Shown here: positions 1 through 4,428 of the stretch, in pieces
How the letters are laid out: each line of letters starts with the position of its first letter
Position numbering within the stretch: position 1 is the first letter of the stretch
Origin: Anaerolineae bacterium
Lineage (GTDB): Bacteria > Chloroflexota > Anaerolineae > 4572-78 > NAK82
Direction of reading: 5' to 3'
Assembly: GCA_025062175.1 (NCBI GenBank)
Contig: JANXAX010000205.1
Location: 1 to 5,189 of the forward strand
Length of the DNA: 5,189 nucleotides
Made by a program: the position numbers and the translations under genes
Notes under the pieces: generated by a model
The model's input: the letters and a program-made list of their open reading frames with translations, nothing else
The model's database searches: none
What the model was told of the DNA's origin: nothing

Positions 1-831
1 AACATACGTGCGGCGCGGTGCAGGGGGTACATTGCCTGTCGGGCCCAGCGGCACCGTCAGCTGCTGGCCGGGATAGATGTACCATGGGTTGGAGATGCCG
101 TTCGCCTGGGCGATCGCCTCGACCGTAGTGTTGTAGCGCAGCGCGATGCGGAACAGCGTCTCACCAGGCTGCACGATGTGGATGGTAGTAGCGCCGCCGG
201 GCGCCGGTGCGGAGGGCGCAGAGGCAGTCGGGATGATCAGCTGCTGACCCACCCGGATGATGTCGCTGCTCAGCCCGTTCGCGCTCTTGAGCGCCTCCAC
301 GGTCACACCGAACTGCGCGGCGATGGAGAAGAGTGTGTCGCCCCAGCGCACCACATAGGTGGTGCCGGAGGGTGCCGGGGGCGCCGCAGGCACAATCGTC
401 ACCACCGGCAGCGGTGTGGGCGAGGCGAGGTCGATGGGCTGCAACGGGAAGGTCTCCAGCGCTGGCGTCAGCACCGGCACCGGCGTGGGAAATGGCTCCG
501 CCTCAGCCACGGCAAGAGCCGGTGTGACCATCTCGGTCGGCGTGGCGGTCGGTGTCGGGGTGGAGGTTGGGGCGATCAGCTCCGCAAAGCCCCTCTCCGG
601 CGTGGCAGTAGGAGGCACCGCAATCCGTGTGGCACGCAGGGTGGGCGTCAGCGTGGGCAACACATCGATCGGCAATGGCGACACCACCAACACCAGCGTG
701 GCGGTCGCCGCATTTGCCTGCGCCATCGGAGCAGGTGGACGCCCCGACGGTTTCTCGCGCGTACACCCGGCTGCCAGGGCAAGCGACACCAGCAGCACCG
801 GGATCACTAGATACCACGAGGCCCTTTTCAT
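1..831 (-). CDS. LysM-repeat lipoprotein, C-terminus beyond the left edge
   Basis: Open from an ATG at 831 to the window edge (277 codons, no stop seen), so the C-terminus is missing. Residues 1-23 form a lipoprotein signal peptide: basic MKR start, hydrophobic core, and an A-A-G-C lipobox with Cys23 as the predicted lipidation site. Residues about 30-155 are a low-complexity Pro/Thr/Ala/Val stalk (for example TSTPTPTATPTE). Two LysM domains follow at about 158-201 (YVVRWGDTLFSIAAQFGV, ending QQLIIP) and 215-261 (HIVQPGETLFRIALRYN, ending QQLTVP). A third seems to begin at the edge (TYV, residues 275-277). LysM modules bind N-acetylglucosamine-containing glycans, usually peptidoglycan, so an envelope-anchored wall-binding role is inferred. 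A hydrolase or peptidase domain could lie in the missing part. The start is supported by GGAG at 839-842, seven bases upstream, and by the promoter at 870-898. Confidence 0.9.
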   Translation of the reverse strand, partial: MKRASWYLVIPVLLVSLALAAGCTREKPSGRPPAPMAQANAATATLVLVVSPLPIDVLPTLTPTLRATRIAVPPTATPERGFAELIAPTSTPTPTATPTEMVTPALAVAEAEPFPTPVPVLTPALETFPLQPIDLASPTPLPVVTIVPAAPPAPSGTTYVVRWGDTLFSIAAQFGVTVEALKSANGLSSDIIRVGQQLIIPTASAPSAPAPGGATTIHIVQPGETLFRIALRYNTTVEAIAQANGISNPWYIYPGQQLTVPLGPTGNVPPAPRRTYV

Positions 832-869
832 TACAGGTCTCCCCTTGAAATGTTATGTAGACCGCTTAA

Positions 870-898
870 ACTATACCACAGAAAGCGATTTACGTCAA
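870..898 (-). promoter_or_regulatory. Sigma-70-type promoter of the LysM lipoprotein gene
   Basis: On the minus strand, TTGACG (898-893) and TATAGT (875-870) are separated by exactly 17 bases; each box differs from consensus at one position. A start site near 863 would give a leader of about 32 nt containing the GGGGAG ribosome-binding site. This is the best-matching promoter in the window and suggests steady, vegetative expression. No operator-like dyad overlaps it. Confidence 0.8.
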
Positions 899-947
899 GC
901 AGAAAAGCGTGGGCCATTTCGATTTGAGGGTGAATGAAGGAGGGCTG

Positions 948-1075
948 ACATCCGAGCCGCGCCGCGAGGGAGCAGTCTGTTTCCCTCCCCACCCCAGCCC
1001 TTCCCCACAATCGGAGAGAGTCGCCACCCCCTCGCCCTGCGTGGAAGAGAGGGCTGGGGGGTGAGGGGAGCGCGA
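948..1075 (+). repeat. Dispersed GC-rich intergenic repeat, copy A
   Basis: This noncoding stretch matches the reverse complement of 3187-3357 (copy B). The clearest shared part is AGCAGTCTG followed by a C-rich tract CCACCCCAgCCC. Before it both copies carry CATC, then GCCGCG; after it both carry GGAGA, GCCCC and a GTGAGG-type tail. The 3' half is a hairpin: CACCCCCTCGCCCT (1025-1038) faces AGGGCTGGGGGGTG (1050-1063) with about 12 of 14 pairs. There is no T-tract, so it is not a typical terminator. Reading frames across it give Pro/Arg-rich, low-complexity peptides with no domain, so it is treated as noncoding. Many GC-rich bacteria carry such multicopy palindromic elements; how many copies this genome has cannot be seen here. 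Confidence 0.65.
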
Positions 1076-1220
1076 GAACGACTCAACTCGCGCCTGGCGG
1101 GCATAGCTGCGCATCCCCCTGCGGGGACGCTGCCGGCCGCAAGCTGTCCCCGCCCCCTTTCAGGGGGTTTTGGGGCACGCGATAGCGTGGTTGTGCACCG
1201 GTGGCAGGTGCGTGTGCGCC

Positions 1221-1236
1221 CAGGGCTGAAGCCCTG
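1221..1236. repeat. Short perfect hairpin, 7-bp arms
   Basis: CAGGGCT, two bases (GA), then AGCCCTG form a perfect inverted repeat. It lies 20 bp before the nested dyad at 1256-1330 and shares the GGCT/AGCC theme with it, so both are probably parts of one repeat element. Confidence 0.6.
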
Positions 1237-1255
1237 AGCTGGTGGCCCAAGCTCT

Positions 1256-1330
1256 GCGGGCTGTATAGCTGGTGCCAGATGAAGTCGGCTGTGAGCCGAC
1301 TCGAGATCCCAGCCATAGACTTCAGCCCGC
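1256..1330. repeat. Nested 75-bp imperfect inverted repeat
   Basis: Three concentric pairs of arms share nearly the same centre. The outer pair is GCGGGCTG (1256-1263) with CAGCCCGC (1323-1330), perfect. The middle pair is TATAGCTGG (1264-1272) with CCAGCCATA (1309-1317), one mismatch that would be a wobble pair in RNA. The inner pair is AGTCGGCT (1283-1290) with AGCCGACT (1294-1301), perfect, with a 3-nt loop. Arms that stay paired at all three levels are hard to explain by chance and suggest a long stem-loop with internal loops, either as a cruciform-prone DNA repeat or as an RNA. Confidence 0.7.
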
Positions 1331-1518
1331 CGGCTGGTACGATGGACGCGCGTCGCGCAGTCGTGCTTGAAAGAGCTGGGGTGAGGCGGACCGCTGGCTG
1401 ACGTGCACGACTCGGTGCGACCCCGTCCGCGCAGGCAGATGGTCGGGCGCAGGGCGTAGGGGTGCAGCACGCTACACCTCTATAAGGCGATGTCAATCGC
1501 TCGGACTCATGGGGTACG

Positions 1519-1540
1519 CGCACAGGCGTGGCTCTGTGCG
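1519..1540. repeat. Hairpin downstream of the DUF192 gene
   Basis: CGCACAG (1519-1525) and CTGTGCG (1534-1540) form a perfect 7-bp stem with an 8-nt loop. On the minus strand it lies 28 nt past the DUF192 stop codon, where a transcript end would be expected. No T-run follows, so it is not a classical intrinsic terminator; it may stabilise the 3' end or assist factor-dependent termination. Confidence 0.4.
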
Positions 1541-1568
1541 GATTCCGGGCTTCCGACGTGCCGGCGCG

Positions 1569-1937
1569 TTAGAACGTGTAGCCGTGCACCGCCAGTTGGT
1601 CGCCCAGCTGGGTGCCGGTGGCAGCGAGCGTGCCGGCGGGCAGCTCGATGACGAAGTGCGCGCGCCGGTTGAACTGGCCGACGCGCCACGGCTTGAGCGC
1701 GTGGTGCAGGCCGACCACCTTGAGCGCGCGATCCACGTAGAGCACGTCGATGGGGAAGCGCATGAAGAACATGTGGATCGCATTACAGGGCACGATGAGC
1801 AGCCCCTCGCCGGGCGCCAGGCCGGAACGGCCCAGCAGCCCCTTGAGGCGCGTCCAGTGGTTGTCAGCCACCTGGCCGCGGGTCACCAGCGTCTGGCCAC
1901 GGGTGAGGTTTTCGACGCGGACGGTTGGGGGTGCCAT
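1569..1937 (-). CDS. DUF192 family protein
   Basis: A complete 122-residue protein of the usual length for the small DUF192 (UPF0127) family. Its hallmarks appear in order: TRLKGLLGR (29-37), GEGLLIVPC (43-51), the family core IHMFFMRFPIDVLYVD (54-69), LKPWR (81-85) and ELPAGT (98-103), then GDQL (112-115). No biochemical function is firmly established for the family. Some members are exported, but this one has no signal peptide from the chosen start and is probably cytoplasmic. The ATG at 1937 is preferred because AGAAGG (minus strand, 1949-1944) sits six bases upstream; an in-frame GTG at 1961 would add eight residues but lacks such a site. The gene is divergent from the replication gene, with 145 bp between start codons. 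No strong promoter of its own was seen there; TTGCGT-17-CATGCT is a weak candidate. Confidence 0.88.
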   Translation of the reverse strand: MAPPTVRVENLTRGQTLVTRGQVADNHWTRLKGLLGRSGLAPGEGLLIVPCNAIHMFFMRFPIDVLYVDRALKVVGLHHALKPWRVGQFNRRAHFVIELPAGTLAATGTQLGDQLAVHGYTF

Positions 1938-2012
1938 GGCAAGCCTTCTGGACAGCTGCACCCTCTAGCATGGCATAAAGCCGAGCCCAACGCAATTCCG
2001 TCCTCTTGGCCC

Positions 2013-2040
2013 TTGCGCATAACCCACGGTGTGGTATCAT
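2013..2040 (+). promoter_or_regulatory. Probable promoter of the phage-type replication gene
   Basis: TTGCGC (2013-2018) and TATCAT (2035-2040) are separated by 16 bases. The -10 is good (five of six) and the -35 weak (three of six). The start would fall near 2047, inside the operator-like dyads at 2040-2061, giving a leader of roughly 36 nt with a GGAG site at 2072-2075. A weak -35 with an operator over the start fits a tightly repressed promoter. Confidence 0.5.
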
Positions 2041-2061
2041 GTTCATTAGAACAAATGTTCT
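2040..2061. promoter_or_regulatory. LexA/DinR-type operator, two overlapping dyads
   Basis: AGAACAAATGTTCT (2048-2061) is a perfect 5-bp dyad with a 4-bp spacer and matches the GAAC-N4-GTTC core of the Gram-positive LexA (DinR) SOS box. It overlaps a second perfect dyad, TGTTC-ATTA-GAACA (2040-2053), so GTTC, GAAC and GTTC half-sites follow one another at 4-bp spacing. The site begins at the last base of the predicted -10 box and covers the transcription start, where a bound repressor would block initiation. LexA control is inferred from the motif; a phage-type repressor with a similar site is the main alternative. Confidence 0.6.
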
Positions 2062-2082
2062 TATCACACACGGAGCACGAAG

Positions 2083-3138
2083 ATGCGACACTGGGTCAAA
2101 CTGCACACCAAGATCCTGCGCAACCCGGCCATGGGCCGGCTCACCTGGGCAGACATAGGTGTCTGGACGATGCTGCTCGCCCTAGCGGGCGAGCTCGAAG
2201 ACTACGACGCCGATGGCGCACTCACCGGCCGGCTCGACACCCTCGAAAACATCGCCTGGCATCTGCACAGCAGCGTCGAAGAGCTCACCCCCATCATCGA
2301 GCACCTCATTCAACGCGGCCTGCTGCACTGCGACGCTGATGGCGTCCTCTACATCTCCGACTTCGCAGCCACCCAGGCATGTGATACCCCGGCCGCGCGC
2401 ATGCAGCGCTACCGCCAGCGCAAGGCCGCTACCGCCGCGTTACGCGAGTGTGACGCGACCGTTACGCCACCGTTACGCGAGCGCGACGCGACCGTTACGC
2501 TGCTCCCGCACGAGCGTAACACGGCGATGACACCGCTTTCACACGGGCATAACGCCGCCGTTACGCCCGCATTACGCGAGGTAGCTGAATCAGAACAGAA
2601 TCAGAACAGAATCAGAACAGAACAGAATCAGAACAACATACAGAACAGAACAGAGCAACAGCATAACAGAACAGACACAGAGCCATATGTTGTTGCTGTT
2701 GGTGACATCGCTATGAATGAGTCTGGTGTGAATCGTCTTAAAGAGCTACCGACGTGGACATATCGCCCGGGAGAATGGTCTGCTGTTGAGGAACGCTTTG
2801 AAGCGCAGTCGGTGATGACGAATCGTGCGGCGGAAGCGGCTGGGGCTCATTGCTCGGCCAACCAACCGCGCAAGACCGTTGGCGCGGCGCTGTGGTCGAA
2901 GGACGAGACAGCGGCGCAGGAGATAGTGTGGGATGCCGAACGCGCCCTGCTGCACGCGGAGCTGATCGCGCTGGGCGTGGACGCGACGATGGCGGCACAG
3001 CTGGTGCAGAAGCATCCCCCGGAGCGCATCCGGGCCTGGTGTGCGGAGCAACGCCGGCAGCGCGCCCAGGGCGACGCGGCGAACATTATCGTCCCGCGCA
3101 TCGCCCGCAGTCGGCCGCCACCGCACGCCGATCGCTGA
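2083..3138 (+). CDS. Phage/plasmid-type replication protein (winged-helix initiator, helicase-loader-like)
   Basis: 351 residues in three parts. Residues 1-100 (WVKLHTKILRNP, then WTMLLALAGE, then IIEHLIQRGLL) resemble the winged-helix N-terminus of phage replisome organiser proteins related to DnaD. A basic MQRYRQRK segment (107-114) follows, as is common in such proteins. Residues 119-166 are four 11-residue repeats of the form LRERDATVTP plus part of a fifth, then a Gln/Asn/Arg/Thr-rich linker (170-200). Residues about 283-340 (LIALGVDATMAAQLV, PPERIRAWC) resemble the C-terminal part of replication proteins that contact the helicase. Expected role: bind an origin and recruit the replicative helicase. 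The start is supported by GGAG seven bases upstream. GC drops to about 40% in 2581-2700 by hand count, against about 67% in 2461-2520. No other phage or plasmid gene is seen beside it. Family assignment is by pattern only. Confidence 0.7.
   Translation: MRHWVKLHTKILRNPAMGRLTWADIGVWTMLLALAGELEDYDADGALTGRLDTLENIAWHLHSSVEELTPIIEHLIQRGLLHCDADGVLYISDFAATQACDTPAARMQRYRQRKAATAALRECDATVTPPLRERDATVTLLPHERNTAMTPLSHGHNAAVTPALREVAESEQNQNRIRTEQNQNNIQNRTEQQHNRTDTEPYVVAVGDIAMNESGVNRLKELPTWTYRPGEWSAVEERFEAQSVMTNRAAEAAGAHCSANQPRKTVGAALWSKDETAAQEIVWDAERALLHAELIALGVDATMAAQLVQKHPPERIRAWCAEQRRQRAQGDAANIIVPRIARSRPPPHADR
2437..2580 (+). repeat. Four 33-bp in-frame tandem repeats plus a partial fifth (iteron-like)
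   Basis: Units start at 2437, 2470, 2503 and 2536, with a partial unit at 2569-2580. Units 1 and 2 are nearly identical (TTACGCGAG, then GACGCGACCGTTACGC); units 3 and 4 have diverged but keep GAG/GGG, AAC and the ACR-CC unit end. The partial fifth returns to TTACGCGAG. Each encodes an 11-residue unit, for example PLRERDATVTL. The 33-bp period is about three helical turns, as expected if a protein binds each unit on one face of the DNA. They lie directly before an AT-rich, strand-biased block. Confidence 0.75.
2591..2680 (+). repeat. A-rich tandem repeats of an 11-bp unit with strong strand asymmetry
   Basis: CAGAACAGAAT recurs at 2591 and 2602, starts again at 2613, and then decays into CAGAA/CAGAG/CAACA variants to about 2680. 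The plus strand is almost free of T (one T in 2641-2680). Because 11 is not a multiple of three, the units are read in shifting frames and give the mixed Gln/Asn/Arg/Thr/Glu linker of the replication protein. The block is much poorer in GC than its surroundings and follows the 33-bp repeats directly. Confidence 0.75.
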
Positions 3139-3140
3139 CC

Positions 3141-3155
3141 GCATCCCTGGGATGC
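3141..3155. repeat. Hairpin two bases after the replication gene stop
   Basis: GCATCCC (3141-3147) and GGGATGC (3149-3155) are perfect arms around one base; as RNA this would be a 5-bp stem with a 5-nt loop. It sits immediately after the TGA at 3136-3138. No T-tract follows, so it is at best a weak terminator or a 3'-end stabiliser. Confidence 0.45.
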
Positions 3156-3186
3156 GCGTGTGGGAGATGCACGTGGTGTGGCGGAG

Positions 3187-3357
3187 GTCACCTCGCACCC
3201 CCTGGCCCCGCGCTCGCCGCGGCGGGCAAGGGGTGGTCACCTCACCTCCCCCATCCCCTCTGCCACACGGGGCGAAGGGGGCTGTCTCCTGCCCCGTGGA
3301 CGAGGCGGGTTGGGGTGGAGGAAGCAGACTGCTTCTTCACCGTCGCGGCACGGAGAT
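3187..3357 (-). repeat. Dispersed GC-rich intergenic repeat, copy B (inverted relative to copy A)
   Basis: Read on the minus strand, this starts with CATC, then GCCGCG, then AGCAGTCTG and CCACCCCAaCCC, in the order seen in copy A at 948-1075. It then carries two hairpin units instead of one. The distal unit pairs CACCCCCTGGCCC (3196-3208) with GGGCAAGGGGTG (3224-3235). GGTCACCTC occurs as a 49-bp-spaced direct repeat near 3186 and 3235, marking the unit duplication. The stretch lies between the replication gene and the nuo promoter, and no frame in it encodes a credible protein. Confidence 0.6.
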
Positions 3358-3394
3358 GTAGACCCGGACACCGAGATGATCGACCGTTGTGGCA

Positions 3395-3453
3395 CAATTT
3401 TTGCAATTTTCTTGGGGTCACATTTGACAAGAGCGTTTGTGCCATATTACACT
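3395..3453 (+). promoter_or_regulatory. Promoter of the nuo operon with an UP-like A/T tract
   Basis: A consensus -35 TTGACA (3424-3429) and TACACT (3448-3453, four of six) are 18 bases apart; a start near 3460 gives a leader of about 55 nt to nuoA. Upstream, CAATTTTTG and CAATTTT (3395-3410) form a tandem A/T tract at about -65 to -50, the usual place of an UP element bound by the RNA polymerase alpha subunit. The A/T content stands out sharply in this GC-rich stretch, supporting a strong, regulated promoter. Confidence 0.65.
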
Positions 3454-3454
3454 A
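3437..3454. promoter_or_regulatory. Possible Rex (NADH-sensing repressor) operator
   Basis: TTGTG (3437-3441), eight bases with ATAT at the centre, and CACTA (3450-3454) match the Rex operator layout TTGTG-N8-CACAA at nine of the ten arm positions. The site overlaps the -10 box of the nuo promoter, where binding would repress. Rex is known to control respiratory genes, including nuo in Streptomyces, and leaves DNA when NADH is high. The inner AA/TT of the Rex consensus is absent, so this may be a weak site or a coincidence. A compact TTGTG-G-CACAA dyad at 3387-3397 lies upstream, but its spacing is wrong for Rex. Confidence 0.4.
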
Positions 3455-3514
3455 GGCGCGCTGTGTTTCCCCAGGCCAGCAGCGTGCACCCGCCCGATCG
3501 AGGATGCCGACGCG

Positions 3515-3871
3515 ATGCCGATTGAATACATTCCTGTGCTGGTCCTCTTTGTCCTGGCAACCGCCATTGCCATCGTCGCATTGGCATTGCCCCCGTTCTT
3601 AGGACCGCGCCGGCCCAGCCCGGCCAAGCTGGAAGCCTACGAATCCGGCAAGCTGCCTTATGGCGATGCGCGCCGCAAGGTGCCCATCCGCTATTACAAG
3701 GTGGCGCTGTTGTTTGTCATCTTCGATTTGGAGGTGGTCTTCTTCTATCCCTGGGCGGTCGTCCTGCGCCAGCTGCGCCTCTTCGGATTGATTCAAATCG
3801 CCATCTTCACCGCTCTGCTGGTGATCGGCTACCTGTACGAGTGGAAGAAGGGTGGTTTCGAAATGGAATGA
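3515..3871 (+). CDS. nuoA: NADH:quinone oxidoreductase subunit A
   Basis: 118 residues, the usual NuoA (ND3) size. This membrane subunit lies at the junction of the peripheral and membrane arms of complex I, and its first loop reaches the quinone site. Membrane segments are predicted at about 5-28, 62-83 and 89-108. The signature is clear: AYESG (41-45), P-Y-G-DARRK (48-55), then LFVIFDLEVVFFYPWA (66-81) with the conserved acidic pair Asp71 and Glu73. The first loop normally reads YECG; here the cysteine is serine (Ser44). The ATG at 3515 is preferred over an in-frame ATG at 3437, because the longer form would add 26 polar residues and its start would lie upstream of the predicted transcription start. 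GAGG at 3500-3503 is a slightly distant ribosome-binding site (11 bases). First gene of the nuo operon. Confidence 0.93.
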   Translation: MPIEYIPVLVLFVLATAIAIVALALPPFLGPRRPSPAKLEAYESGKLPYGDARRKVPIRYYKVALLFVIFDLEVVFFYPWAVVLRQLRLFGLIQIAIFTALLVIGYLYEWKKGGFEME

Positions 3872-3915
3872 GAGCTTGGGACGAGATGGAGAACGTCTGG
3901 GTGTGAGGTTTTGGT

Positions 3916-4428
3916 ATGACGAGGATGGATGGGATTTTACGCTCTGAACAGCAACCGCGTAGCGGGGCCTTGGGCATCCTGCTGACGACCTTGGAGCAGG
4001 TGGTCAACTGGGGGCGCAAGTATTCGCTCTGGCCGATGACCTTTGGGCTGGCGTGCTGCGCCATGGAGATGATCGCCGCCGGCACGTCGCGCTTCGACAT
4101 CGCGCGCTTCGGCGCCGAGGTCTTCCGCGGCTCGCCGCGCCAGGCGGATCTGATGATCGTCTCCGGACGTGTGTCGAACAAGATGGCGCCGGTGGTGAAG
4201 CGCCTCTACGAGCAGATGCTCGACCCCAAGTGGGTGATCGCCATGGGGGACTGCTCTTCGGTGGGCGGGCCGTTCAACAACTACGCCATCGTGCAGGGGG
4301 TGGACAAGCTCATCCCAGTGGACGTGTACGTGCCCGGCTGCCCGCCACGGCCGGAGGCGCTCTTCGACGCCATCGTCAAGCTGCAGGAGAAGATCCAGCG
4401 GCAGGAGAAGCTGGGCGAGCGGCGATGA
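3916..4428 (+). CDS. nuoB: NADH:quinone oxidoreductase subunit B (N2 cluster subunit)
   Basis: 170 residues, full length. NuoB (PSST) holds iron-sulfur cluster N2, the last carrier before quinone. All four expected ligands are present: the tandem pair Cys47-Cys48 in FGLACCAMEM, Cys113 in GDCSSVGG, and Cys142 in VPGCPPRPEAL. The linking segments RQADLMIVSGRVSNKMAPV and NNYAIVQGVDKLIPVDVYV are typical of the family. The start at 3916 has GAGG at 3905-3908, seven bases upstream; the next in-frame ATG at 3925 would leave no room for a site. It follows nuoA by 44 nt, and its stop overlaps the start of the next gene (ATGA), which indicates translational coupling. No residue is missing, so the protein should be functional. 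Confidence 0.96.
   Translation: MTRMDGILRSEQQPRSGALGILLTTLEQVVNWGRKYSLWPMTFGLACCAMEMIAAGTSRFDIARFGAEVFRGSPRQADLMIVSGRVSNKMAPVVKRLYEQMLDPKWVIAMGDCSSVGGPFNNYAIVQGVDKLIPVDVYVPGCPPRPEALFDAIVKLQEKIQRQEKLGERR

Larger units (their letters stand above)
1090..1412. repeat. Dyad-dense noncoding region of nested and tandem hairpins
   Basis: At least seven inverted repeats lie within about 320 bp: GCGGGGAC/GTCCCCGC (1121-1128, 1146-1153); CCCCCT/AGGGGG (1153-1158, 1162-1167); CACGC/GCGTG (1176-1180, 1185-1189); CAGGGCT/AGCCCTG (1221-1227, 1230-1236); the nested 75-bp dyad at 1256-1330; the palindrome GACGCGCGTC (1345-1354); and AGTCGTGC/GCACGACT (1359-1366, 1405-1412). Open frames here have no recognisable domain or good ribosome-binding site. 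The region could be a mosaic of chromosomal palindromic repeats or could encode a structured RNA. CCCCCTTTCAGGGGGTTTT at 1153-1171 is terminator-like for plus-strand transcription, but no gene ends just before it. Confidence 0.6.

Noticed and set aside
359..937. 192-codon plus-strand frame with a Val/Gly/Ala-rich product
   Set aside because: Antisense to the Pro/Thr-rich stalk of the LysM lipoprotein; the repetitive composition mirrors that stalk, and the frame runs through the LysM promoter.
1153..1173. Intrinsic terminator (CCCCCT-TTC-AGGGGG followed by TTTT)
   Set aside because: Right shape for plus-strand transcription, but the T-run is only four and interrupted by GGGG, and no plus-strand gene ends upstream. 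Kept only as part of the dyad-rich region.
895..1523. Long minus-strand open frames (up to about 190 codons) in the intergenic region
   Set aside because: They run through the GC-rich palindromic repeats, translate to Pro/Arg/Ser-rich low-complexity peptides, overlap each other in different frames, and lack good ribosome-binding sites or domains.
1509..2339. 276-codon plus-strand open frame
   Set aside because: It lies opposite the DUF192 gene, crosses the divergent promoter region and enters the replication gene in another frame. Its peptide is compositionally biased; the two genes it shadows have clear families.
2437..2580. CRISPR array
   Set aside because: The 33-bp units are contiguous with no unique spacers, stay in frame within a coding sequence, and have no cas genes nearby.
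2656..2701. 8-bp inverted repeat CAACAGCA/TGCTGTTG at the end of the AT-rich block
   Set aside because: Arms are short, separated by 30 bases, and made of the same low-complexity motif as the surrounding repeats, so chance is a sufficient explanation.
840..3514. tRNA genes in the intergenic stretches
   Set aside because: No GGTTCGAAT-type T-arm with matching acceptor and anticodon stems was found on either strand.
3437..3514. Longer NuoA starting at the ATG at 3437
   Set aside because: That ATG lies between the -35 and -10 boxes of the predicted promoter, upstream of the predicted start of transcription, and would add 26 residues not typical of NuoA.
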